DNA from: Nocardioides allogilvus
GTDB taxonomy: Bacteria > Actinomycetota > Actinomycetes > Propionibacteriales > Nocardioidaceae
Length of the DNA stretch: 64,000 nt
Assembly (NCBI RefSeq): GCF_003047285.1
Contig: NZ_PZYX01000001.1
Span: 372,001 to 436,000 of the forward strand
Direction of reading: 5' to 3'
Position 1 is the stretch's first letter; every line of letters starts with the position of its first letter. Positions 16,371 through 25,378 of the stretch are shown here, one piece after another. Under the pieces are notes generated by a model. That model worked only from the letters and a program-made list of their open reading frames with translations, was not told the origin of the DNA and did no database searches. The translations under genes were made by a program, and so were the position numbers.

Positions 16371-17762
16371 ATGGCCACCGACACCGTCACCCCGACCGCG
16401 ATGATCGTGGAGCTGAGGGAGACGACCGCAACGTTGCGGTCGGCGCAGACGCGGGTGTTCGTGCTGGCAGCGGAGTGGGCCGATGCGCATCCCGACGAGA
16501 AGGCGACCACGAGTGGTGCGTGCATTCACGGCTGTCCGACCACGGGGCTGCCGGGTGAGGACTTCGGCGGCGGCTGCGCGAATGGTTGTGTCGGTGACCC
16601 GGACGGGTTCGACGATCCGTTCATCCCCTCGGTGCGGTGGGACGCGCCGGCGGCGTTCGGTGGCGCGATCGGGCGGTCCACCAACGCCGCGTCGTGCCTG
16701 ATCCGCGATGCGCTGATCGTGCGACACCGCCTGCCCCGGCTCTGGGACCGGGTGCTCGTGGGCCAGGTCGAGCCGACGAAGGCGCGGATGCTCGCGCGCT
16801 CGATCATGGGTCGCCCGCGTGATGTGGCGGACCACATTGACACCCACGTCGCTCACCTCGCGCACAAGATCGGTGAGGTCGCGCTGGAGAAGAAGATCGA
16901 CGAGGCGATGCTGCGGCTCTATCCCGAGCAGCGTGAGGCCGACCAGCTCGAGGCCCTGGACCGGCGGTTCGTGCGGCTCGACGAGGCCTCGATCAACCAC
17001 ACCGGGATCGCCGACATGGCCATCCGTGCGGATTGGAAGGACCTGTTCGACTTCGACGTCACCGTGTCCCGGGTCGCGGTCGCGATCGCCGCGAGGGACG
17101 CGGCCCTGGGCCTGCCGGCGGAGTCCCTCGACGTACGCCGATCGCGTGCGATCGGGATCCTCGCGGACCCGGCCGCCGCGCTGGCCCTGCTGTCTGGCGA
17201 CGACGCCCCAGCCCCGGGCAAGCGGGCCGAGCTGGTGCTGCACATCACCGACACCAACCTCGTCGGCCTGGACCCGGTGGCCCGCAATCTCACCCGCGAC
17301 CGCGCGGTCCTGGACCAGCTCGTGCGTGACTGGTGCGGCCGGACCGACACCCACCTGGTCGTCCAGCCCGTGCTGGACCTTGCTGACCACGACCAGACGT
17401 CCGTGCACCAGATCAAGACCCGCACCCGGATCCGGGCCGACCTGATCGCCGGGACCTGCGTCTTCCCGTGGTGCACCAGAGCCGCCCGGGCCTGCGACCA
17501 CGACCACATCGTCCCGTTCGACCACGACGACCCCACCACGGGTGGCGCGTCGTGTGACTGCAACATCGCCCCGCTCTGCAGGCATCATCACCAGCTCAAG
17601 ACCCACGCCGGGTGGCGCTACACGCCCCTCGAGAGGGGCACCTGGCTCTGGTCCGACCCCCACGGCCAACAGTTCCTCCGCGACCCCGACGGCACCACCG
17701 ACGTCACCCCCACCGACCACCGCAGAGGCACAGGCTGCCGACACCAGGTCAACCGCCAATAG
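16371..17762 (+). CDS. DUF222 / HNH endonuclease-signature protein (13E12 repeat family), SOS-regulated
   Basis: 463 aa. DUF222 occupies most of the N-terminal two-thirds. The HNH region starts near residue 363 with 'CVFPWCTRAARACDHDHIVPF' and ends with 'CNIAPLCRHHHQLKTHAGW', so the Cys, His and Asn residues of the fold are present. Residues 51-73 form an unusual Cys-rich insert (C51, C55, C69, C73). The family is multicopy in many actinomycetes; mycobacterial 13E12 members are LexA-regulated (established), and the perfect SOS box here agrees. Role unknown: repair nuclease or selfish element. The 3' end overlaps the convergent mmuM gene by 14 bp. Confidence 0.92.
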   Translation: MATDTVTPTAMIVELRETTATLRSAQTRVFVLAAEWADAHPDEKATTSGACIHGCPTTGLPGEDFGGGCANGCVGDPDGFDDPFIPSVRWDAPAAFGGAIGRSTNAASCLIRDALIVRHRLPRLWDRVLVGQVEPTKARMLARSIMGRPRDVADHIDTHVAHLAHKIGEVALEKKIDEAMLRLYPEQREADQLEALDRRFVRLDEASINHTGIADMAIRADWKDLFDFDVTVSRVAVAIAARDAALGLPAESLDVRRSRAIGILADPAAALALLSGDDAPAPGKRAELVLHITDTNLVGLDPVARNLTRDRAVLDQLVRDWCGRTDTHLVVQPVLDLADHDQTSVHQIKTRTRIRADLIAGTCVFPWCTRAARACDHDHIVPFDHDDPTTGGASCDCNIAPLCRHHHQLKTHAGWRYTPLERGTWLWSDPHGQQFLRDPDGTTDVTPTDHRRGTGCRHQVNRQ

Positions 17763-18687
17763 GGACATCCGTTGCGCCGCCGACATCACGGTCGGCCTCG
17801 TGCTCCTTGAGCACACCCGCCAGCTGGGCGATGTGGTCCGGTCCCACCCGGCAGCAGCCGCCCACCAGCCGCGCTCCAGCGGCGACCCAGTCGGCCGCGA
17901 GCGCGGTGTTGAAGACCCCGTCGCCACTCCACGTGTGCGACTCGCTGTCCCAGGTCTCGCCGAGGTTCGGGTAGGCGACAGCAGGACGACCCGTGACTGC
18001 GACCGCCGCCGTCACGGCCTGCATCACGTCGTACGGCGCCGAGCAGTTCACCCCGGCAGCCACGATGCTCGTGCTGTCGGCCAGGACGGCGTAGGCATCT
18101 CGAAGGGGTTGGCCGGCGCGAGTGGAATCTCCCGAGACGGAGTAGGAGAACCAGGCAGGCAGGCCGAGCTCGTCGAGGAGCGGCACCAGCACCTCCGCCT
18201 CGTCGGCGTCGGGGATGGTCTCGACCGCGAGCAGGTCCGGGCCCGCCGAGGCCAGCAGCTCCAGCCGCGGTCCGTGGAAGTCGCGGAGCGCGGCTGGCGA
18301 GACGCCGTACCGACCTCGGTATTCCGAGCCGTCGGCCAGCACAGCGCCGTACGGACCGACGGACGCCGCGACCAGCAGCCGGCGCCCGGTGTGCGAAGCG
18401 ATCTCGTCACGCACCCCGCACGCGAGCAAGACGCTGGAGACGATCGTGTGCTCGGCCTCGCGCTTCGTCAGCCCGGCCGCAACGAGGCTCGGGACGCTCG
18501 CCTGGTAGCTCGCGGTCGTCGCGACGTCGGCGCCGGCGAGGTAGTAGTCACGGTGGACGGCGGCGATCTGCGCGGGGTCGTCCAGGAGCAGGCGTGCGGT
18601 CCAGAGGTCGGAGGAGAGATCGAGACCGCGGTCCTCGAGCGCATTGGACAGTCCGCCGTCCAGGACGAGGACGTCATCGAGCTTCAT
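17749..18687 (-). CDS. mmuM: Homocysteine S-methyltransferase
   Basis: Transfers a methyl group from S-methylmethionine (or S-adenosylmethionine) to homocysteine to make methionine. 312 aa, normal length. The N-terminus is 'VLDGGLSNALEDRG', the middle shows 'TIPDADEAEVL', and the zinc ligands are the Cys of 'GVNCSAP' and the pair in 'VGGCCRVGPDHI' near the C-terminus. The start at 18687 lies 7 bp after the GntR-family stop, so the two are probably one transcript. Pairing with an amino-sugar-type regulator is unusual. Confidence 0.93.
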   Translation of the reverse strand: MKLDDVLVLDGGLSNALEDRGLDLSSDLWTARLLLDDPAQIAAVHRDYYLAGADVATTASYQASVPSLVAAGLTKREAEHTIVSSVLLACGVRDEIASHTGRRLLVAASVGPYGAVLADGSEYRGRYGVSPAALRDFHGPRLELLASAGPDLLAVETIPDADEAEVLVPLLDELGLPAWFSYSVSGDSTRAGQPLRDAYAVLADSTSIVAAGVNCSAPYDVMQAVTAAVAVTGRPAVAYPNLGETWDSESHTWSGDGVFNTALAADWVAAGARLVGGCCRVGPDHIAQLAGVLKEHEADRDVGGATDVPIGG

Positions 18688-18694
18688 CGGCCCA

Positions 18695-19435
18695 TTATGG
18701 CCGAGTGGCACCGGCCGACGCCGGGTGCTCGGTGTCGCGGAGCCTGTGTCTGGCGACGAACCGGAACCGGTCCCCGCGGAACAGCGAGCGGGTCCACTCC
18801 ACGGGGCGGCCGCCCGCATCCCAAGCCGTGCGGTGCACGAGCAACAACGGCAGCCCGACCTCGATCCCGAGCAGGTTCGCGGTCTCGGGGTCGGCCAGCG
18901 TCGTCTCGACGGTGTCCTCGACGGCATCGAGGTCGATCAAGTAGGCCTCGGCCAGGGTGCGGTAGAGCGAGCCGCGGGCGGCCATCTCCTCGGCCAGGCC
19001 TGGCAGAGGTCCCGGCAGATGGGCGATCTCCAGGGCGATGGGTTCTTCTTCCTGGGTCCGCAGTCGCGTCACGCGATGCACCGGGGCGCCGGGTGTGAGC
19101 TGCAGGTGGCGGGCGAGCTCCTCGTCAGCCTCGATCACGTCGATCTCCAGCATCTTGCTCCCCGGCCGCCAGCCCTCGGCGGCGAGATCTTGGGAGAAGG
19201 AGGTCAGGGGCCGCAGCTGCATCAGCTTGGGTCGGGCCACGAACGTGCCGCGGCCCTGCGTGCGCTCGAGGCGGCCGTTGACGACGAGCTCGGAGATGGC
19301 CTTTCGTACCGTCGTGCGCGACGTCTCCAGCTGCTCCGCCAGCTCGCGCTCGGTGGGCAGGACTGCCCCGACCGGGAGGTCGGCGATGAGTCGCTGGATC
19401 TCCCGTTTGACGAGGTAGTACTTCGGAACCTTCAC
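18695..19435 (-). CDS. GntR/HutC-family regulator with UTRA domain (DasR/NagR-like)
   Basis: Ligand-responsive DNA-binding regulator, 246 aa. The GTG at 19435 follows GGAGG. The winged helix-turn-helix (about 1-70: 'LPTERELAEQLETSRTTVRKA', 'GRLERTQGRGTFVA') is followed by a UTRA effector domain (about 85-235). DasR-type proteins bind GlcN-6-P or GlcNAc-6-P and repress amino-sugar uptake. The divergent GlcNAc-type PTS gene and the two palindromes in the 102-bp gap fit this strongly. Effector identity is inferred. Confidence 0.9.
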   Translation of the reverse strand: MKVPKYYLVKREIQRLIADLPVGAVLPTERELAEQLETSRTTVRKAISELVVNGRLERTQGRGTFVARPKLMQLRPLTSFSQDLAAEGWRPGSKMLEIDVIEADEELARHLQLTPGAPVHRVTRLRTQEEEPIALEIAHLPGPLPGLAEEMAARGSLYRTLAEAYLIDLDAVEDTVETTLADPETANLLGIEVGLPLLLVHRTAWDAGGRPVEWTRSLFRGDRFRFVARHRLRDTEHPASAGATRP

Positions 19436-19478
19436 AGAATCCTCCGCTCGGACGTCGTCCCGCCTCTTGACGGCCCGG

Positions 19479-19515
19479 ATTGGTCTATGCCAATGTGCAA
19501 TTGGTCTACACCAAT
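19479..19515. promoter_or_regulatory. Pair of dre-like operators between gntR and the PTS gene
   Basis: ATTGGTCTATGCCAAT (19479-19494) and ATTGGTCTACACCAAT (19500-19515) are near-perfect 16-bp palindromes whose centres are 21 bp apart, two helical turns. They match the TGGTCTAGACCA core of DasR/YvoA-type sites. Confidence 0.88.
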
Positions 19516-19537
19516 CTATCAGCCGCCGGAGGATCCG

Positions 19538-21628
19538 ATGTCAACCGCCGTCCCCACCCGAGCACCCTCCCGGCGAGGAGGGCTGCGCATCCCCGGATTC
19601 GCCCAGCTCCAGCGCCTCGGCAAGAGCCTGATGTTGCCCATCGCGTTGCTGCCCGCGGCCGGCATCCTGCTTCGTCTCGGTCAGGACGACCTGCTCGGGC
19701 AGTACGACCAGCCCGTCATCGGCCCCTTCTTCGACGCCATGAGCGCGGCGGGCGGCGCCATCTTCGCCAACCTGCCCCTGCTGTTCGCCGTGGGCGTGGC
19801 CATCGGGTTCGCCCGCAAGGCCGACGGCTCGACGGCGCTCTCGGCAGTCGCCGGCTACCTCGTCATGGCCGAGGTCTTCACGGCGATGTCGCCCATCGTC
19901 CTGGCCGGCGAGACCACGCCCTCCGGCGACCAGGCGACGATCAACTACAGCGTCTTCGCCGGGATCATCATCGGCATCGTGACGGCGTGGCTGTTCGATC
20001 GCTATCACACGATCCAGCTGCCGCCGTACCTCGGATTCTTCGGCGGCCGTCGGTTCGTGCCCATCGTCGTCTCGCTGGCAGCCCTGCTGATCGCGTTCGC
20101 GATGAGCTACCTCTATCCCCTCTTCGACATGGGACTGACCGGCATCGCGGAGTTCATCGGCGGCGCCGGCGCGGTCGGAGCGTTCGTCTACGGCTTCGTC
20201 AACCGGATGATGATCCCGCTCGGTCTGCACCACATCGTCAACACCTACATCTGGTTCCTGTACGGCGACTTCACGGCCGACGGGGCGACGTACACCGGTG
20301 AGCTCACCCGCTTCGCCAACGGCGATCCCGAGGCTGGTCGTCTGACCGCCGGCTTCTACCCCGTCCTGATGTTCGGCCTGCCCGGCGCCGCGCTCGCGAT
20401 GATCCAGAGCGCCCGCAAGTCGCAGAAGAAGCTCGCGGTCGGCATCCTGTCCGCGGCCGCCATCACCGCCTTCCTGACCGGTGTCACCGAGCCGCTCGAG
20501 TTCGCGTTCATGTTCGTCGCCTTCCCCCTCTACGTGATCCACGCGGTGCTCACCGGCCTGTCCCTGGCGATCGCCTATGCCCTCGACATCCACCTGGGCT
20601 TCTCGTTCTCGGCCGGGCTGATCGACCTGCTGCTCTACGGCACCGCCCCCGCTGCGAAGAACATCCCGCTCCTGGTCGTGATGGGCCTGGTGTTCTTCGT
20701 CCTCTACTACGTGATGTTCCGCTTCGCGATCACCCGCTGGAACCTGCTCACCCCGGGACGCGACCCCGAGATGGACGGCGCGGATGACGCGGCCGACGCC
20801 ACCACCGCTGACACCGTGCCCGGAGCGGCGACGGCACGTGCCCACCAGCTCATCGCCGCCTTCGGTGGCCCCGACAACCTCAAGACGGTCGATGCCTGCA
20901 TCACGAGGCTGCGGATCGAGGTGGCCGACAAGGGCGCGGTGGACGCCGCAGCGCTGCGAGGGCTCGGAGCCGCGGGCGTCATGGAGGTGGGCAACAACGT
21001 GCAGGCCGTCTTCGGCACCCAGGCGGACGTCCTCAAGGACGAGATCCGGACAGCCCTGGCCGAGGGACCGGCACCGGTCGTTGCCCCTGCGGCGGCGCCC
21101 GCGGCCGCACCGGCGGTACCGCTCCCGACTGCAGCGGCCGGACGCGTGACGGTCCTCTCGCCACTCGTCGGCACGATGGTCCCGCTCGCCGAGGTTCCGG
21201 ACGCGACGTTCGCGAAGGGCCTGGTCGGCCCCGGCCTGGCCATCGATCCGCCGCGTGAGGTCGTCGACGTGGTCGCGCCCGTCTCGGGCAAGATCCTCAA
21301 GCTCTGGCCGCACGCCTTCGCCGTCCAGACTCCCGAGGGAGTCGGCGTCCTGGTGCACCTCGGCATCGACACGGTGCAGCTCAAGGGTGAGGGATTCAGC
21401 TCCTATGCGGCCGAGGGGGACGACGTCGAGATCGGTCAGCCGATCCTGCGGTACGACGTGCCCGCCGTCGAGGCAGCCGGACGCAACCCGATCGTGCCGG
21501 TGGTCATCCTGGACCGCAAGGCCGACGCCATCTCCCTGCGCGACCTCGAGTCCGGCGTGAGCGTGAGGAGCCTGGAGCTGCTGCTCACGGTGGCCGCGGC
21601 GAAGGGCCCCGCAACGCCGCACTCGTAA
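19538..21628 (+). CDS. PTS permease EIICBA, N-acetylglucosamine/glucose type
   Basis: Membrane sugar permease that imports and phosphorylates its substrate using HPr; 696 aa. The ATG at 19538 follows CGGAGG. EIIC spans about residues 20-410 with about ten helices, including 'GLHHIVNTYIWFLYGDF' and 'YPVLMFGLPGAALAM', patterns of the GlcNAc branch. EIIB (about 430-510) has its phospho-Cys at C454 in 'DACITRLR'. EIIA (about 540-680) has its active His at H607 in 'VHLGIDTVQLKGEGF'. All three domains look intact. Expression is probably repressed by the divergent GntR protein. Confidence 0.93.
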   Translation: MSTAVPTRAPSRRGGLRIPGFAQLQRLGKSLMLPIALLPAAGILLRLGQDDLLGQYDQPVIGPFFDAMSAAGGAIFANLPLLFAVGVAIGFARKADGSTALSAVAGYLVMAEVFTAMSPIVLAGETTPSGDQATINYSVFAGIIIGIVTAWLFDRYHTIQLPPYLGFFGGRRFVPIVVSLAALLIAFAMSYLYPLFDMGLTGIAEFIGGAGAVGAFVYGFVNRMMIPLGLHHIVNTYIWFLYGDFTADGATYTGELTRFANGDPEAGRLTAGFYPVLMFGLPGAALAMIQSARKSQKKLAVGILSAAAITAFLTGVTEPLEFAFMFVAFPLYVIHAVLTGLSLAIAYALDIHLGFSFSAGLIDLLLYGTAPAAKNIPLLVVMGLVFFVLYYVMFRFAITRWNLLTPGRDPEMDGADDAADATTADTVPGAATARAHQLIAAFGGPDNLKTVDACITRLRIEVADKGAVDAAALRGLGAAGVMEVGNNVQAVFGTQADVLKDEIRTALAEGPAPVVAPAAAPAAAPAVPLPTAAAGRVTVLSPLVGTMVPLAEVPDATFAKGLVGPGLAIDPPREVVDVVAPVSGKILKLWPHAFAVQTPEGVGVLVHLGIDTVQLKGEGFSSYAAEGDDVEIGQPILRYDVPAVEAAGRNPIVPVVILDRKADAISLRDLESGVSVRSLELLLTVAAAKGPATPHS

Positions 21629-21681
21629 CCGGCGAAGTCACCCGGTCGTTGAGGCGGCACAGCCCCGAATGAGGAGTCGCC

Positions 21682-24396
21682 GTGCGCCGTTGGTCGAGTG
21701 TCCTTGCCCTGTCCCTGGTCCCGCTGCTGGCGGTCACGACGCTGCCACCGAGCGCGAGTGCGCAGGATGACGACTACGGCTACGTCCGCAACATCCTGCC
21801 GCCGGGCGAGAACGGCACGATCGACGCGACGGACCTGTTGACGGTCGGACCCGGCCTCGAGGCCCAGGAGGGCAAGAACGCGCCGCCCAACTTCGCAGAC
21901 CAGCTCGAGATGTACGACGAGCTGACCACCCACGCGCCGTACAGCCTCGACAAGACGGACCTCGGCGGGCTCTTCAAGAGCGCAGGCTTCACCCCCGAGC
22001 AGGTCGTGCGCGAGGAGAGCCCGCGCGCCGGCGTCGCGATCCAGTGGGACCAGTTCGGTGTCCCCTACATCACCGGCACGACCTATGGCGACGTCATGTT
22101 CGGCTCCGGCTATGCCGCGGCGATGGACCGCATGTTCCTGATGGACGCGCTGCGCCACACCGGCTCCGGCCGGCTCGCGGAGTTCGCCGGCGGGACCCCG
22201 GGCAACGTCGCGATGGACGCCGCGCAGCACAAGGCGGCTTTCTACACCGAGGAGGAGGCGACCGCGCAGATCGACAAGATCGCGGGGGAGTACGGCGCCG
22301 AGGGGCAGCGCCTCGTCGGCGGGCTCGACGCCTACCTCGCCGGCATCAACGCCGGCCAGGACAAGCTCTGCCCGGCCGGCCTGGTCGTGGCACCCACCTG
22401 CCCGGTGGAGTACGCCCTCCTCGGCCAGCAGATCGAGAGCTGGGACCGCGCCGACGTCATCTACATCGCCTCGCTGGTCGGCGGCATCTTCGGCCGCGGC
22501 GGCGGGGGCGAGGCCGACAACGCGGCGTACCTCCAGCAGCTCACCAAGAAGTTCGGCAAGTTGAAGGGACGCGCGCTCTACCGCGACCTGCGCACCAAGC
22601 TCGACGCCGACGCACCCACCAGCGCGAGCGTGAAGACGGCGTACGGCGACGGCGAGGCGCTCGGCGACAAGCGTCGCGGCGTCGCGCTGCCCGACCTGGG
22701 CGGGCAGACAGGGCCCGGCTCGGGGACGGTGATCGCCCGCGAGCGCGTCCAGGCGAAGGTCGAGCGCGCCGAGCCGCGGATGGACCTGCCGAGCGGCAGC
22801 TTCAGCCTGCGCGAGCTCCGGCAGGGGATGAGCAACGCCCTGCTCATCGGTGCGAAGGAGTCGGCCACGGGCAAGCCCGTCGTCGTCTTCGGTCCGCAGA
22901 CCGGCTACTTCACCCCGCAGCTGCTCAACGAGCAGGTGCTGATGGGGCCGGGCGTGCACGCCCGCGGTGTCTCCTTCGCCGGCACCAACCTCGTGGTCGA
23001 GCTCGGTCGCGGGATCGACTACGCCTGGTCGGCGACCAGCGCGTCCCTCGACAACGTCGACACCGTCGCGGAGCGCCTCTGCAACGTTGATGGCAGCAAG
23101 GCGAGCGTCGAGTCCGAGGGCTACCTCGTGGACGGCACGTGCGTGCCGATGACCAGGAACACCCCGAGCGAGACCGTGCACCCGAGCGCCGGCTGGCAGG
23201 GGGCGCCGGCGACCTACACCTTCCTCGTGCTCCGCACCCGTCACGGCATCGTGCAGGAGCGCACCACCGTCGACGGCGTTCCCGTCGCGCTCGTCGCGCA
23301 GCGCAGCACCTACGGCCGCGAGGTCGCCTCCGCGATCGGCTTCGCGCGGCTCAACAACCCCGACTACGTCAAGGACGCCAAGACCTTCCAGCGCGCGGCC
23401 CACGGCATCGACTACACCTTCAACTGGTTCTACGCCGACAACCGCGACATCGCCTACTTCGCCTCCGGGCGGCTGCCGCGGCGCGCGAAGGGCACGGCCT
23501 TCGACTTCCCGCGCTGGGGCGATCGCCGCTACGACTGGCGCGGCTGGCTCGGCTTCGACGACCACGTCCGCGAGATCAACCCGGAGCGCGGCTACCTCGT
23601 CAGCTGGAACAACCGGCAGTCGCCGAAGTGGGGAGCGCCCGACAACATCTGGGGCTGGGGCTCGGTGCACCGCTCCGACGCCCTCGAGGACAAGGTCCGC
23701 CGCGACATCCGCGGCTCGCGCAAGGTGTCGCTGACGCGCGCGGTCGGGATCATGGCCGACGCGGCGACGCAGGACACCCGCGCCACGTCGGTGCTGCCGT
23801 CACTGCTGAAGGTGATCGGCAAGGACCGCCGTACGACCGAAGCGCGCGCGGCCCTCAAGCGCTGGGCGCGCGCTGGGGCCCCGCGCGTCGACCGCGACCG
23901 CGACGGCGCCTACGCCCACCAGCAGGCGATCGCGCTCTTCGACACCTGGTGGGAGGACGGCGAGGAGTCCGTGGCCTACGACGTCATGGGCGACCGGCTC
24001 GGCGTGCTGGCTCGGGACGTGCCCGGCAACCTCGACGATCACCCGCGGGCCGGCACCGGCTCCGCGTGGATGGACCCGCCCTACTACAGCTACCTCAACA
24101 AGGACCTCCGCACGCTGCTCGGCGACCGCACCGTGCGCGAGGACCTCGCGTTCGCCTACTGCGGGCGCGGCAGCCTGAAGAAGTGCCGCCAGACCGTGCG
24201 TACGTCGCTGCGCGGTGCCGTCACGCGAGTGCTGGCCGCGCAGGGGGTCTCGAAGGTCGCCGACCTGACCTACGACAAGTCGATCGACGCCATCCGGCAC
24301 TCCACCTCGGGCGCGGTCGGGGTGCGCGACATCGACTGGCAGAACCGGCCGACCTTCCAGCAGGTCGTCGCGTTCGAGCGGCACCGCCCCCGATGA
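21682..24396 (+). CDS. Secreted penicillin acylase-family N-terminal hydrolase
   Basis: Exported amidase, 904 aa, starting at the GTG at 21682 with GAGGAG upstream. A signal peptide (about 1-30, ending 'PSASA') is followed by the alpha region ('GVPYITGTTYGDVMFGSGYA', 'RMFLMDALRHTGSGRLAEF'). The expected beta-subunit start is Ser384 in 'GMSNALLIGAKES', the nucleophile exposed by self-cleavage. The beta region contains 'GPQTGYFTPQLLNEQ' and 'FNWFYADNRDIAYF'. Substrates in this family include penicillins, homoserine lactones and cyclic lipopeptides; none can be assigned here. Confidence 0.9.
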   Translation: MRRWSSVLALSLVPLLAVTTLPPSASAQDDDYGYVRNILPPGENGTIDATDLLTVGPGLEAQEGKNAPPNFADQLEMYDELTTHAPYSLDKTDLGGLFKSAGFTPEQVVREESPRAGVAIQWDQFGVPYITGTTYGDVMFGSGYAAAMDRMFLMDALRHTGSGRLAEFAGGTPGNVAMDAAQHKAAFYTEEEATAQIDKIAGEYGAEGQRLVGGLDAYLAGINAGQDKLCPAGLVVAPTCPVEYALLGQQIESWDRADVIYIASLVGGIFGRGGGGEADNAAYLQQLTKKFGKLKGRALYRDLRTKLDADAPTSASVKTAYGDGEALGDKRRGVALPDLGGQTGPGSGTVIARERVQAKVERAEPRMDLPSGSFSLRELRQGMSNALLIGAKESATGKPVVVFGPQTGYFTPQLLNEQVLMGPGVHARGVSFAGTNLVVELGRGIDYAWSATSASLDNVDTVAERLCNVDGSKASVESEGYLVDGTCVPMTRNTPSETVHPSAGWQGAPATYTFLVLRTRHGIVQERTTVDGVPVALVAQRSTYGREVASAIGFARLNNPDYVKDAKTFQRAAHGIDYTFNWFYADNRDIAYFASGRLPRRAKGTAFDFPRWGDRRYDWRGWLGFDDHVREINPERGYLVSWNNRQSPKWGAPDNIWGWGSVHRSDALEDKVRRDIRGSRKVSLTRAVGIMADAATQDTRATSVLPSLLKVIGKDRRTTEARAALKRWARAGAPRVDRDRDGAYAHQQAIALFDTWWEDGEESVAYDVMGDRLGVLARDVPGNLDDHPRAGTGSAWMDPPYYSYLNKDLRTLLGDRTVREDLAFAYCGRGSLKKCRQTVRTSLRGAVTRVLAAQGVSKVADLTYDKSIDAIRHSTSGAVGVRDIDWQNRPTFQQVVAFERHRPR

Positions 24397-24400
24397 GCGC

Positions 24401-25336
24401 CTAGGACGACTGCCGCGCCGCCTTCTTCGCCGCTGCCTCGGAACGGCGCTCGACGAAGCGGGAGGCCTCGGTGTCCAGCGCGGAGACAGCCAGCGCGAGC
24501 TCGTCGCGGGCTGCCTCCCCGTCGGCGTCGAGGCCCTCGAGCTCCCACACGCCCCACTGCCGCAGCAGGGGAGTGACGATGTCGTCGTGGTGGATCCGCA
24601 GGTCGTAGATCCCGGCCTTGGCCATCGCGACCGCCTTGCGGGTGAAGCCGGGGATGACGTTGCCGGGCATCTGGAAGTCGAGGACCTCATCAGTGACCGC
24701 GCGCATCGTCTGGCTCGGCGCGACCTGGAGGGCCGCGGCGACGATGTTGCGGTAGAAGATCATGTGCAGGTTCTCGTCCTTGGCGACCCTGCTCAGCAGC
24801 TTCTCCGCGATGGGCTCCTCGGTGTAGCGCCCGGTGTTGCGGTGGGAGACGCGGGTCGCGAGCTCCTGGAAGGAGACGTAGGCGCAGACGTTGAGCAGCG
24901 GCTTGTCGACGGTGTCGTAGCCCGTCTCCATCGTCTGCATCCGCGCCCGCTCGAGCTCGACGGGGTCGACGCCGCGGGTGACGAGGAGGTAGTCGCGGAT
25001 GCAGAACGCGTGCCGCCCCTCCTCCGCTGTCCAGCGGTTGACCCACGTGCCCCACGCGCTGTCGCGGCCGAAGGCGCGGTCGATCTCGCGGTGGTAGCTG
25101 GGCAGGTTGTCCTCCGTCAGCAGGTTGACCTCGAGCGCCGTCCGCGCGATCGGGGACAGCTGCGACTGCGCGACCTCCCACGGGTCGCCACCCAGCTCGG
25201 CGAAGTCGCGTCCGAGGCTCCAGGGCACGTATTCATGCGGCATCCACTCGTCGGCGATGGCGAGATGTCGGTCGAGGTTCTCCGCCACGGTCGGTTCGAG
25301 CTCCGCGAGCAGCTGGGCACTTTCGAGCGCGGCCAT
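24401..25336 (-). CDS. Acyl-ACP desaturase (DesA-type, diiron)
   Basis: Introduces a double bond into acyl-carrier-protein-bound fatty acids; soluble ferritin-like enzyme, 311 aa. Iron ligands are visible in 'LLTEDNLPSYHREI', 'WTAEEGRHAFCIRDYL' (ExxH) and 'AKDENLHMIFYRNI' (ExxH). It ends 4 bp from the convergent acylase stop. CTGTTGAACAG (25363-25373) just upstream is a perfect palindrome apart from its centre base and could be an operator. The electron donor is not encoded nearby. Confidence 0.93.
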   Translation of the reverse strand: MAALESAQLLAELEPTVAENLDRHLAIADEWMPHEYVPWSLGRDFAELGGDPWEVAQSQLSPIARTALEVNLLTEDNLPSYHREIDRAFGRDSAWGTWVNRWTAEEGRHAFCIRDYLLVTRGVDPVELERARMQTMETGYDTVDKPLLNVCAYVSFQELATRVSHRNTGRYTEEPIAEKLLSRVAKDENLHMIFYRNIVAAALQVAPSQTMRAVTDEVLDFQMPGNVIPGFTRKAVAMAKAGIYDLRIHHDDIVTPLLRQWGVWELEGLDADGEAARDELALAVSALDTEASRFVERRSEAAAKKAARQSS

Positions 25337-25378
25337 GCTTCATCCCTACACCCCCAACCACCCTGTTGAACAGAGTCG

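Noticed and set aside
19541..23670. Long minus-strand frames opposite the PTS and penicillin acylase genes
   Set aside because: They mirror codon bias of the sense genes; no start sites or family motifs.
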